A stretch of 64,000 bases of DNA from assembly GCA_943371965.1 (NCBI GenBank), contig CALRWV020000007.1, positions 1 to 64,000 on the forward strand, given 5' to 3'. Numbering within the stretch: the stretch's first letter is position 1; each line of letters starts with the position of its first letter. Of this stretch, positions 41,816 through 51,200 are shown in pieces. A model generated the notes under the pieces. It saw nothing but the letters and a program-made list of their open reading frames with translations. It ran no database searches and was not told the origin of the DNA. The stretch comes from CALRWV02 sp943371965. Its GTDB lineage: Bacteria; Bacteroidota; JABWAT01. The position numbers and the translations under genes are program-made.

Positions 41816-42542
41816 AAAAGGCTCTTGCTTTCTCTAAATCTTCTTGTGTGTCTACTGACATGGCAATTTCATTAACTTCAACAACCGAAATTGAATAGCC
41901 ATAATAAAGTGCTCTGAGCTGCTCCAGTTTTTCTGCCTGTTCAAGTCCAACAGGTTTCATCTGAGCTAAATGTTCCAATACTTTTTTTCTGTAAACATAA
42001 AGACCGATGTGGCGCAGATAGGGGAAATTCAAATAAAAATTTTCTTTTCTGTCTCTCGGATTTGGTATAACCGAACGGCTGAAATATAAAGCATGGTTAT
42101 TGATATCTGTAACAACTTTAACAAAATTAGGATTTCTGATTTCTTCATCTGATTTGAATTGTGTGGCTAAAGTAGACATGTGAAGTTCAGGTTCTTCCTT
42201 AAATGGTTCTATTGCCTTTTCAATGATTCTGGGGTTGATGAATGGTTCATCACCCTGTACATTTACTATTAAATCTGCCTGAATCGAATCGTTGGCTTCT
42301 GCAATTCTGTCTGTTCCTGTTTCATGATCTTCTCGTGTAAGAAGAACTTTATAACCGGCATCATCTGCAACCCTGTAAATTTCCGGGTGGTCAGTTGCTA
42401 TCCAAACTTCATCAATTCCTTTGGCATGTCTTGCCTGATTGGCAACATGCAGAATCATTGGTTTATCACCGATGATTTGCAATGGTTTGCCAGGCAATCT
42501 GGTTGATGCATAACGTGCAGGAATAATAATGGCTGTTTTCAT
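41802..42542 (-). CDS. kdsB: 3-deoxy-manno-octulosonate cytidylyltransferase
   Basis: A 246-residue CMP-Kdo synthetase. Motifs are I-P-A-R-Y-A-S-T-R-L-P-G-K-P-L near the N-terminus, V-Q-G-D-E-P-F-I-N, S-R-S-V-I-P-N-P-R, and E-Q-L-R-A-L near the end. It activates Kdo for transfer to lipid A in the cytoplasm. It lies 12 bp after gatC and overlaps pyrG. Confidence 0.96.
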   Translation of the reverse strand: MKTAIIIPARYASTRLPGKPLQIIGDKPMILHVANQARHAKGIDEVWIATDHPEIYRVADDAGYKVLLTREDHETGTDRIAEANDSIQADLIVNVQGDEPFINPRIIEKAIEPFKEEPELHMSTLATQFKSDEEIRNPNFVKVVTDINNHALYFSRSVIPNPRDRKENFYLNFPYLRHIGLYVYRKKVLEHLAQMKPVGLEQAEKLEQLRALYYGYSISVVEVNEIAMSVDTQEDLEKARAFYAAK

Positions 42543-42554
42543 CTCAGTATTGAT

Positions 42555-42845
42555 TTACTGTTCAATAACTTTAGGAACTCTGAAAAAAGGTCCGATTTTG
42601 GATGGCGCATTTTTAAGCGCATCTTCATTTGAAAGTGACGGAATTATATCATCTTTCCGCAATCTGTTTTCTGCATCAGTTACCGCAATCAGCGGTTCAA
42701 CATTATCTGTGTTGAGCTCATTCAGCTGATCCATATAACCCAAAATGGAATTCAGGTGTGAAACCATTCCTTCCTTTTCAGAATCATTGAATTCAAGATT
42801 TGCAAGAATTGCAATATACTCAACATCTTTTTTTGTAACTGACAT
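42555..42845 (-). CDS. gatC: Aspartyl/glutamyl-tRNA amidotransferase subunit C
   Basis: A 96-residue small subunit of GatCAB, needed to amidate Asp-tRNA(Asn) or Glu-tRNA(Gln). The family pattern is visible: V-E-Y-I-A-I-L-A-N-L-E-F early, a helix with L-N-S-I-L-G-Y-M-D-Q-L, L-N-T-D-N-V-E-P-L, then L-R-K-D-D-I near the C-terminus. gatA and gatB are not in the window. Confidence 0.92.
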   Translation of the reverse strand: MSVTKKDVEYIAILANLEFNDSEKEGMVSHLNSILGYMDQLNELNTDNVEPLIAVTDAENRLRKDDIIPSLSNEDALKNAPSKIGPFFRVPKVIEQ

Positions 42846-42869
42846 AGTAGCTTCCTGTTAGACTTTATT

Positions 42870-43571
42870 CTATAATTTATGGTTTTTCAAAACTGCTGCA
42901 TGTGCTTTCTGCAATACAAGATCACGGTCGTGTTCTGATAATCCGGTAGTTGCAATAGGTTCACCGATGTGAATTTCAACTTCGCCGCTTTTTATTCTGA
43001 TGATGTTTTTTTCCATGATGTTCTGAGTAAAATTGAGCGTAACCGGTACTACTGGAACCTGCGCCCTGATCGCCAGCAAGAAAGGTCCCTTTTTGAATTC
43101 TCTGATTTCACCGGTTGTACTTCTCGTTCCTTCTGCAAACATCAGAACTGAACGCCCATTGTGAAGTTTATAAACAGCTTCATCAATAGATTTCATTGAT
43201 TCTGCCCTGTTGGCTCGGTCGACGAGAATGTAATCACCAACTTTCAGTGACCATCCCATAAATGGAATTTTTGCCAGTTCCTTTTTTGCCATCAGGCGTA
43301 TTTGATTTGGAATGCTGGTAATTACAACAGGTATATCAAATGCACTGCAATGATTGCAGATAAAAACATATTCAGCTTTATCATCTATGTTCTGTATTCC
43401 AAAAACTTTGACTTTCACACCTGCAGACCAAAGCACAATCCAAGACCAAACTCTTGCACACCATTGGTATCCCCGACCTTTAGGAAAAATGACTCCAAAA
43501 GTCATTGATAAAATTGCCATTATGACGGTAGCAGGTAAAATTACAACTGCACACCAGATTGTTCTCAACAA
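42870..43571 (-). CDS. plsC: 1-acyl-sn-glycerol-3-phosphate acyltransferase
   Basis: A 233-residue inner-membrane acyltransferase that makes phosphatidic acid. An N-terminal hydrophobic helix (about 6-28) precedes the acyltransferase block I N-H-C-S-A-F-D (the catalytic HX4D, near 74), then F-A-E-G-T-R-S (block III) and P-V-V-P-V-T (block IV). The start is TTG at 43571, with AGGAA about 10 bases upstream; a further TTG follows directly. It is first in the envelope operon, 24 bp before gatC. Confidence 0.9.
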   Translation of the reverse strand: MLRTIWCAVVILPATVIMAILSMTFGVIFPKGRGYQWCARVWSWIVLWSAGVKVKVFGIQNIDDKAEYVFICNHCSAFDIPVVITSIPNQIRLMAKKELAKIPFMGWSLKVGDYILVDRANRAESMKSIDEAVYKLHNGRSVLMFAEGTRSTTGEIREFKKGPFLLAIRAQVPVVPVTLNFTQNIMEKNIIRIKSGEVEIHIGEPIATTGLSEHDRDLVLQKAHAAVLKNHKL

Positions 43572-43744
43572 ACTGAAATTCCTGAATTAAAAATAGCGAA
43601 AATAGAGATTGGATAGGAGGAATTCAAAAAAGAAAACCATTAAGTAAGATTCTGTTTTCATTAATTATGGGTTACTTTTTTTTGACCTGAATTTACTGAT
43701 TAAAATCGGTTCCGCTTAATGGTATCAGGTTGAAAATGCAATAA

Positions 43745-43783
43745 ATAAAAAAGGGTAAAACAACTTCCGTTATTTTACCCTTC
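43745..43783 (-). terminator. Rho-independent terminator after the mglA-like gene
   Basis: The stem AAGGGTAAAA/TTTTACCCTT encloses about 12 bases and is followed on the minus strand by TTTTTAT. It begins about 38 bp after the stop of the GTPase gene and closes the chemosensory unit. Confidence 0.85.
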
Positions 43784-43820
43784 ATCAAAAACAAAGAGAG
43801 ATCGTTGAACAAAATTAAAG

Positions 43821-44582
43821 TTACTTTTTATCTTCCATTTTATTGATCAGATTTTTGAAGAAAGCACCTTGAGGTTGAGCGCCACCTTGTGCCGGAGCTG
43901 CTGCTGGTGCAGCTTGAGGAGCAGCTGCAGGGGTTGGTGCTGCAGGTGCAGGAGCAGCTGCTGGTTTAGCAGATTCCTGAACAGGAGCAGTTGCATTGGG
44001 CTGTTTATTGATTCTTGCCAATGTTTCGCGGCTGATTGCTTTCAAAGTTTCAAAAACACCAACATTTTTTATTACAGAAGCTTCAAAAAAGGGAGCTTTG
44101 TATGGATTTAAGGCATTATTCAATTCATCCAGTGAATACAGATTGTCCAAATCACGTTTGTTGTACTGAAGAACTATTGGAAAATTATGAAGATCGATAC
44201 CATATTCAGTCAAATTATCTTTTAAATTCTGAAGTGATTCAATGTTTTCATTCATTTTTCCCTGAGTTGAATCAGCTACAAATACAACTCCATCAACACC
44301 TTTCAATACCAATTTTCTGGTTGCATTGTAATATACCTGACCAGGAACTGTGTAAAGCTGAAACTTGGTATTGAAGCCTTTTACACTTCCTAGATTAAGG
44401 GGAAGAAGATCGAAGAATAAAGTACGATCAGCTTCAGTTGCAAGAGAAATCATGTTTCCCTTTGTTGTATCAGGTACATTTTGGTGAATTACCTGAAGAT
44501 TGGTGGTTTTTCCACTTAGACCAGGACCGTAATAAACAATTTTTATTACGATTTCTCTGTTAGCGTAGTTAATTGAAGCCAT
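43821..44582 (-). CDS. mglA: MglA-like small Ras-type GTPase with Ala/Pro-rich tail
   Basis: A 253-residue GTPase of the MglA family, which sets cell polarity and drives gliding or twitching motility. The G domain (1 to about 195) has P-loop G-P-G-L-S-G-K-T-T (about 19-27), a switch-II-like T-V-P-G-Q-V-Y-Y-N-A-T-R, and the N-K-R-D specificity motif. A low-complexity Ala/Pro/Gln tail (about 196-238) ends in a short F-F-K-N-L-I-N-K-M peptide; classical MglA stops before such a tail. Nearby roadblock proteins could act like the MglB GAP. It is the last gene of the chemosensory cluster. Confidence 0.9.
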   Translation of the reverse strand: MASINYANREIVIKIVYYGPGLSGKTTNLQVIHQNVPDTTKGNMISLATEADRTLFFDLLPLNLGSVKGFNTKFQLYTVPGQVYYNATRKLVLKGVDGVVFVADSTQGKMNENIESLQNLKDNLTEYGIDLHNFPIVLQYNKRDLDNLYSLDELNNALNPYKAPFFEASVIKNVGVFETLKAISRETLARINKQPNATAPVQESAKPAAAPAPAAPTPAAAPQAAPAAAPAQGGAQPQGAFFKNLINKMEDKK

Positions 44583-44642
44583 TTTTACTCCGTGTCGATT
44601 TTTTTACTTTAAATTTCAAAATTGAGATTTATTTTCAAAGAT

Positions 44643-45014
44643 TCAAGAATTATTCCTTGAAATATTCAAAAAATCATGAACTTGTGATGCTGACTGTTCC
44701 AAACGTGATTGAAGTTCTGCAAGATTCTCCTTTTTGGAATAAATGATCAGCATTACATCTTCTATTTTCTGAATGATGATGAGTGTTTGATCAGTTGAAA
44801 AGAAAATTTGATTTGGTTGCAATGATAATGAATTTAATTGCCCTTTCACATTTAAATCTATAATTGCATAAATGGAACCTAATAATTCAGTATCAACTGT
44901 ACTTGGAAAATTACTTTCCATGATCAGCCCTTCACTGTCAACAACCAACGCACCTTCAACCGAACCCAATTCGGTCAAATGATTAAGTGATTCCTTTAAA
45001 TTGATAGTCATCAT
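44643..45014 (-). CDS. Roadblock/LC7-domain protein (MglB-like)
   Basis: A 123-residue protein formed by one roadblock/LC7 domain: G-S-V-E-G-A-L-V-V-D-S-E-G-L-I early, then strands L-I-I-I-Q-K-I and V-M-L-I-I-Y. Such proteins dimerise and act as GTPase-activating partners of MglA-like GTPases. It lies just upstream of the GTPase gene (60 bp) and 15 bp after the receiver protein. Two adjacent ATGs follow AAGGAAA. Confidence 0.82.
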   Translation of the reverse strand: MMTINLKESLNHLTELGSVEGALVVDSEGLIMESNFPSTVDTELLGSIYAIIDLNVKGQLNSLSLQPNQIFFSTDQTLIIIQKIEDVMLIIYSKKENLAELQSRLEQSASQVHDFLNISRNNS

Positions 45015-45029
45015 TAAGTTTCCTTAAGG

Positions 45030-46265
45030 TTAAATGATATTCGAAAGATTTTGTGCTTCTTTTTCAATAAGCGGCAAAATTGAATCCATATTTTTGGTAG
45101 CAGGAATAGACAATGCAAACAGCAAATCGCTGTTTGGTATTGCTTTTACAACCATATTTTTGTCTTTAAAAGTCATAAAGATACGATTTACACTTCCAGC
45201 CGCCATATTTTCACTTAAAGCAAGTATTGCAGTCAGTGTTTTTGCGATATTTTCACCTGACTGTTCAATGCTGAGTTGAGTATTGATTATACGGCGATCT
45301 ATAACAAATCCATCTGGAGTCATAATGAAAACAGCTTCTGCGGAAGTATCCTTGATAATTCTTTCAAGCAAAGTAGCTGTATCATTTGATGGTGTATCGG
45401 TATTTATGGTTAAATCACTTCCAGTAACAATTGGACTAACAGGAGCAGATGGCACTGGCTCATCACTGCTCGTCTTTACCTGACCTGAAGGAGTTTGACC
45501 AAAGTCAAAATCAAATCCATCTTCCTCTCCTTCAACCTGATCATCATTTCCTCCATCAACAACCTGAAGTGCCTCTATAAGGAGTTGTTCCCAATGATCT
45601 AAAATAGTTACCTGCGCAGTGATTTCATCCAACATCTCAAAACTGCCCCCTTTCCAGCCGGCAATGCTGAAAAAGGCTTCTTTTCCTACCATGCCACCAG
45701 TTTCTGCATGGACGATATCACCTTTTTTGAAAACAATTTGTCCGTTTCGGTTTCCTTCAGCAACTTTCAATGTACAGGTTATTCTGCCAAGACAGTTCAT
45801 CTGAACTACATCCATAAGCTGTAATGAGCCTACATCACCTGTAAAACTTGATTCGGAGTCGTCAGTTTTTTCTTCAATCATAGGATTACTTTGTTTTGTG
45901 AAAAAATCAGAAATTACTTTTTTAAGAACTTTAATGTCAAATGGTTTTTCGATGTAGAATATTGACCCGCGTTTACTTGCTTCCTGCTGTACTTCTGCAG
46001 ATCCATAAGCAGTCATAATAACAACACCTGTGTCAGGATATTTTTCCTTCACTTCCTTTAAAAGATCAATTCCTGACATTTCAGGCATTCTTATATCAGT
46101 TATGATCAGGTCATATTTGGTCTTTTGAATCAGTTCAAGAGCTTCTTTGGCTTTACAGGTGTAAGCAGTTTCAACACCTAAATCGCTCTGGGAAAGTGTT
46201 TTGGAAATTCCCCAAGCAATAGTTTCCTCATCATCTACGATCAAAATCTTTTTTTTCGTATCCAA
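45030..46265 (-). CDS. Response regulator with receiver, DUF4388 and roadblock domains
   Basis: A 411-residue signalling protein. Residues 5-120 form a CheY-like receiver (I-V-D-D-E-E; phosphoacceptor in I-I-T-D-I-R-M-P; the Lys in E-K-P-F). Residues about 140-240 fit the DUF4388/PATAN type (F-T-G-D-V-G-S-L-Q-L-M-D-V-V-Q-M and G-Q-I-V-F-K-K-G-D-I-V-H-A). An acidic linker leads to a C-terminal roadblock/LC7-like domain (about 295-405). It could link CheA phosphorylation to the GTPase switch. The start is TTG at 46265, with AAAGGTGT upstream. Confidence 0.82.
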   Translation of the reverse strand: MDTKKKILIVDDEETIAWGISKTLSQSDLGVETAYTCKAKEALELIQKTKYDLIITDIRMPEMSGIDLLKEVKEKYPDTGVVIMTAYGSAEVQQEASKRGSIFYIEKPFDIKVLKKVISDFFTKQSNPMIEEKTDDSESSFTGDVGSLQLMDVVQMNCLGRITCTLKVAEGNRNGQIVFKKGDIVHAETGGMVGKEAFFSIAGWKGGSFEMLDEITAQVTILDHWEQLLIEALQVVDGGNDDQVEGEEDGFDFDFGQTPSGQVKTSSDEPVPSAPVSPIVTGSDLTINTDTPSNDTATLLERIIKDTSAEAVFIMTPDGFVIDRRIINTQLSIEQSGENIAKTLTAILALSENMAAGSVNRIFMTFKDKNMVVKAIPNSDLLFALSIPATKNMDSILPLIEKEAQNLSNII

Positions 46266-46276
46266 AAATACACCTT

Positions 46277-46729
46277 TTAATCTGTTAGTATTTTTACCAA
46301 ATATTGGTCAATATCAATTACAAAAATATTGGTTTGACCGTCAAAAAATAACTGCGAACTGTATTCGGTTGAAATATCATTGAAGGGTTCAGGGTTTTCA
46401 CTTCTGCTTAGAAGTGTCTGTGAAGCCACTGTGACAATACCTTCAACCAAATCCACTCTGAAAGCAAAATAGTAGTGCTGATATTTCCCGACAATTACAG
46501 ATTCTTCAACATCCGAATAAAAAACATTGCTTGTCACAATTCCCAATGCTTCCTGCAGTTTGATCATGGGAATCAGTTTGTTTTCAAATACAAACATTCC
46601 TTCAACCGGAGGTTTCATAAATTGAAAGCTGCGGGTCTGCAAAGTATCAATCACCTTTCCAACAAATTCAATCGGAATTGAAAATCCGGTATCGTTAATT
46701 TTGAAAACAAGATATTTTTTATCAGACAT
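46277..46729 (-). CDS. CheW-like adaptor protein (second copy)
   Basis: A 150-residue CheW-domain protein: Y-L-V-F-K-I-N-D at the start, then G-M-F-V-F-E-N-K-L-I-P-M-I-K-L and a V-D-L-V-E-G-I-V segment. It would couple the receptor to CheA. The ATG at 46729, with AAGG upstream, is chosen over a TTG two codons earlier. Its start overlaps the previous CheW-like gene by 8 bp. The protein is divergent, so its partner may differ from the first copy's. Confidence 0.8.
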   Translation of the reverse strand: MSDKKYLVFKINDTGFSIPIEFVGKVIDTLQTRSFQFMKPPVEGMFVFENKLIPMIKLQEALGIVTSNVFYSDVEESVIVGKYQHYYFAFRVDLVEGIVTVASQTLLSRSENPEPFNDISTEYSSQLFFDGQTNIFVIDIDQYLVKILTD

Positions 46730-47228
46730 TTTCAACCTTAGCCATCTGGAAACCGTAAACTTCGATAATTTTCGAAAAATCTACAACTTCAAACCAAGGT
46801 TCTTCGGAAGTTACTACATACTTGAAAAAACTTCCGGTTGATTTAAAAACTCCAAATGGAAAGGGATAAATTCCTGTAAAAGTTCCCACACCTTCAATGT
46901 GATCAACAATTACGCCATTCAGTGATTTCAGATTTGTTTTCACAACTATCAGTTTGCGTTCTTTGTTATCCTGAGAATCAATCGGATTTTGAGACAGCAG
47001 ATAACTCAAATTGATTGCCTGAATAACGACTTTCCCTTTTTCATAAACACAATTCACTTCTGAATCGTATCTGATATTTTCTTCTGCTTCTTCAAGATCG
47101 ATAATGGTTCTTACCTCATCAACCAAAGTGCCGAACTTTGACTCACCAACTGAGAAAATCAGAAGTTTAACCGGTTGGTTGATTCTGTAACCGGTATTCG
47201 GAATGTTAGTTTCATTTATCGGATTCAT
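46722..47228 (-). CDS. CheW-like protein (first copy)
   Basis: A 168-residue CheW-domain protein: L-L-I-F-S-V-G-E-S-K-F-G near residue 22, V-D-E-V-R-T-I-I-D near 37, V-V-I-Q-A-I-N-L-S near 70, and V-D-H-I-E-G-V-G near 110. It is a degenerate scaffold-type adaptor. It overlaps the cheB-like gene by 4 bp. Confidence 0.78.
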   Translation of the reverse strand: MNPINETNIPNTGYRINQPVKLLIFSVGESKFGTLVDEVRTIIDLEEAEENIRYDSEVNCVYEKGKVVIQAINLSYLLSQNPIDSQDNKERKLIVVKTNLKSLNGVIVDHIEGVGTFTGIYPFPFGVFKSTGSFFKYVVTSEEPWFEVVDFSKIIEVYGFQMAKVENV

Positions 47229-48271
47229 ACTGATTTTTTAACAGCCTGATTTATGAGGTATTGTATCATTTCTTTCGGATTTAAAATCAGGGTATAATCA
47301 CCATTTTCAATTACTGACCTTGGCATTGAATCAACTTCGGTTGTAATCAGATTCTGGGCAATTACAACACCTTTGTTTTTCATAATGAAATTTGCCGCAG
47401 ACGAACCGTCATTTCCCAATCCGGATAATATTAAATATACGACATCATTTTTAAAGTAGCTTGAAATGCTTTTAAAAATTACATCAATATTTGGCATAAA
47501 AGGATAGAGATGCCGAACCGGATCAGGTATGAATTTCATTTCAGCACCAAAGACAAATTGACGTTGAACCGGTGTGAGATAAATTTTTCCTTTTTCCAGT
47601 ATGAGACCGTCTCCAATAATCAGAATTTCATTGTCAACAACCTTTTTAAGCTCATCTTTGAACTGATCAAGAAAAATATGCGAGATATGCTGGGCGATGA
47701 CAACTGCATAATTATCAAGAACAGGTTTTATATTTTTAAGCAACTCGATAATTACTTTTGGTCCGCCAGTTGAAGCACCGATTAAAAGGATTTTAAATAA
47801 AGAAAAATTCATGTATGATTCAGATGTTGAATCAAGCAGCTCAGATTCTTTTGAAATCTTAAATGTTGAAAGAGTTTCTGTGCTAACATAACCGGCAATT
47901 TTCAAAGCTTCTCTCAACTGATCTTTAACATCAATTGAATCCAGCTTTGCGGGTCTCAAAACATCAATTATCGGAATTTCCTGCATGAGATTTGAGAGAT
48001 CAATCTGCTGGGCATTTTCAAGAACAATGACAATCGGTTTTTTGTTGGCTGAAAAATATTTCCTCAGTGCAAAGGAAATGGGATTGAGTGTATTGTCGGT
48101 TAAATGGGTATGAAATAGAAGAACATCGTGGTCTTCAAACCACTTTTCAAAGAATTCCTTTTCAAACGGATTGGAAAAATAACTCAGGAAGAAATCATTT
48201 GAGTCATTGAGGATACTTCTGAACCAGGATTCAAGTAAAGGATTGGTACTGGCCACTCCAATTTTGATCAT
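47225..48271 (-). CDS. cheB: CheB-like protein-glutamate methylesterase with degenerate receiver
   Basis: A 348-residue protein. The C-terminal methylesterase domain (about 155-345) holds the catalytic Ser in I-G-A-S-T-G-G-P, His in I-A-Q-H-I-S-H and Asp in L-S-G-L-G-N-D-G-S. The N-terminal 120 residues look like a receiver, but the phosphoacceptor strand reads L-L-F-H-T-H-L where an Asp is expected. Control by CheA phosphotransfer is therefore doubtful. It would remove methyl groups from the MCP encoded downstream. It overlaps cheA by 4 bp. Confidence 0.86.
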   Translation of the reverse strand: MIKIGVASTNPLLESWFRSILNDSNDFFLSYFSNPFEKEFFEKWFEDHDVLLFHTHLTDNTLNPISFALRKYFSANKKPIVIVLENAQQIDLSNLMQEIPIIDVLRPAKLDSIDVKDQLREALKIAGYVSTETLSTFKISKESELLDSTSESYMNFSLFKILLIGASTGGPKVIIELLKNIKPVLDNYAVVIAQHISHIFLDQFKDELKKVVDNEILIIGDGLILEKGKIYLTPVQRQFVFGAEMKFIPDPVRHLYPFMPNIDVIFKSISSYFKNDVVYLILSGLGNDGSSAANFIMKNKGVVIAQNLITTEVDSMPRSVIENGDYTLILNPKEMIQYLINQAVKKSV

Positions 48272-51200
48272 TTACCCAACAATCCGTCAATGGTGTTCAA
48301 AAGTTCATCAACATCGAACGGTTTGTTCAGAAATGCATTAGCTCCCAATTCCAAACCTCTACGACGGTGTTTTTCACCTGAACGGGCAGTCAGAATCACA
48401 ATTGGAATATGGTTAAATGCAGCTTTTGCGCGAAGCGCCGAAATTAATTCATAACCATGCATTTTAGGCATTTCAAGATCGGTCATAATAATATCGTATG
48501 TATTGCGTTCTGCATATTCGAAAGCTTCTGCACCATCGGCTGCAGTAGTTACATCAAATCTTTCACGACTCAACAGGGATGCCACATATTTACGGATCGA
48601 AACCGAGTCATCCGCACAAAGAATTCTGATTTTTCCTTTGACCGCAATTTTTGGAGTTTCAAATCGTCTTTCAGCACCGCTCTGTTCAAGTTTTGGAACA
48701 CCTGAATCAACTTCTTCATGCTGATCAAATCCTGACATGATTTCGCTTCTGATAACTGGAGCAACCGAACCACCACCCTGCCAGTACTGGAACAGATAAC
48801 CAACATCCATAATCAATACAACAGATCCATCACCCAAAACTGTTGCACCAACTACACCGGCAACATTTTTAAGGTGCGATCCCAAAGTCTTAATAACAAT
48901 TTCTTCCTTACCCAAAAGACGATCTACGCGGATACCGATTTTCTGACCTGCATCCGACAAAATCACTACCGGATATTTGGATTTCATTTGGGAAGGATCT
49001 TCATCAACTGACAAAACTCTGCTCAAGTGAATTAGAGGCACGGTTTGATCACGTACAGAAATCAATTCCTGATCACCGATTCTTCTTATCGAATCCATTT
49101 TCAATTCAAGTGTTTCATCAATTACTGAAAGCGGGAATGCATAAATTCTTCCTGCAACCTGAATCAGCAGGGATTGGTTGATGGCAAGTGTCAGAGGAAG
49201 ACGGATAATAAATTTCGAACCTTTTCCAATATTTGACTTAACTGAAACTGATCCCTTAAAACGGGTTACTACGTTTTTAACAACATCCATTCCCACACCG
49301 CGGCCACTCAAAGTTGTAACTTTCTCAGCGGTGGAAAATCCGGGTACAAACATCAGTTCCATAGCTTCAGAATCCGTCATGGAAAGTGCACGTTCCGGTG
49401 AAATCAATTTTTTATTGATGGCCGATTGCTTCAGCTTTGCAGGATCAATTCCGTTACCGTCATCCTCAATTTCAAGAACAACCTGATTTCCATCCTGGAA
49501 GGCGCGGAGAATAATCAGACCTTCAGCATTTTTACCACGTGAAGTTCTGGTATCCGGCATTTCAATACCGTGTGATACTGCATTTCTCACACAGTGCATA
49601 ATTGGTTCAATCACATCTTCCATTACTGTTTTATCAAGACGCGTTTCTTCACCTTCTACCTTTAGATCAACCTGTTTGTTTTCTTCCCGCCCGATATCAC
49701 GTATGGAACGCTGAAAACGGATAAACATGTGTTTTACAGGCACCATACGCATACCCATAATTTCACGGTTGAGTTCGTTTGCAATCGAAGAAACGGACAG
49801 AATTGACTGACGGAAAGCATCTCCCAATTCACGGATCTCACGGCTCACATCTTCATAGTTTGAGATGTTACCCTTCAAATCACGGATGATCACATCGTAA
49901 TCGCTGAAACGGTCAAATTCCGTGTCAGCAAAATCTTTCAGTATACCCTGCTCCTCACTTGAAAGGAAATCAGCTTCAGAATCATTTTTTCCGGCAAGTC
50001 CCTGGAATTTTTTCATGATTGCCTGAAGCATTACTTTTTCTTTGGACAATTTATTCAGAATGCCTTCCATCGAACCCAATTGGTTGGTCATTCTGTTACG
50101 CGAAATCAGCAGTTCAGCCGCAAGGTTGATCAAACTGTTCAGCGTGGAAATATTGATCCGGAGATTCTGTTCAGCAACTACAGGACGATTTCCCTGCTGC
50201 TGCATTTTATTGTCGCCACCTTCTGCAACAGCATGTTCAGTTGTTGCAGGAGCTGCAGCAGCTTTAACAGGAACAAATTTCTCTTCCTTGTAATCAGAAC
50301 CTTCTTTTTTGGCTTCAAGTTTTTTCAGGTATTCCTGAAGCTGAAAAATGGCCTGATCAACACCTTCCGCAAAATCATTACCGTTCTGCTGAAGTGAATT
50401 CAGCATGGCCTGCTGAAGGTCAGTTGATTTCAGCATGATATCAACAAGTTCTCTCTCTGCGGCAACTTTTTCATCGCGGAGGAACTGGAAAACGTCTTCC
50501 ATTTTATGACCCAGCTTGTTCATATTGTGGAATTTCATCATTCCGGCAGAACCTTTAAGCGTGTGGGCACTTCTCAAAATTGAATCAATCAGCGAAGAGT
50601 TATCCAATTCCTTTTCAAGCTGAAGCAAATCATTGCTCAGTTTTTGAATATATTCATCAGCTTCAACAAGGAAGATTTTCTGGATTTCATCAAGTACCTT
50701 GTTTTGGGTTGGTCTTGCAATACTTTCCTGAACCTGAGCAGGAGCAGCAGGTTTTGCTGTTTCAGTTTCTTTTTTGGCAGGTCTAACAGGTTCTTCCGAA
50801 ATTTCGGAAAGTTCATCCAGTTCGGAAACTGCAGGTTTTGCAGGTGTTTCACTGATGGCATCAAGATCGCTCATTTCCTGAATTGGCTCTTCAATCAACG
50901 GCTCTTCCAGTTCAGAAATCTCACTGAGTTCAGACAATTCATCTGTGACAGATTCTTCCACAATCGGTTCTTCAATTAATGAATCTTCTATTGAACCACT
51001 GTCATCAAGAAGAGGTTCTTCAATTGAGTCTTCAATAAGCAAATTGTCATCAGCCAATGGTTCCACAATTGATTTTTCAATCAGAGAGATATCACCCTGT
51101 AAAGATTCTTCAATCAGATCTTCAGCTATCGGCTGTTCAATTTCATCAAATACGTTTTCTGTATCAGAATCAGAAATATGAAGATCTTCTTCATGTTTAA

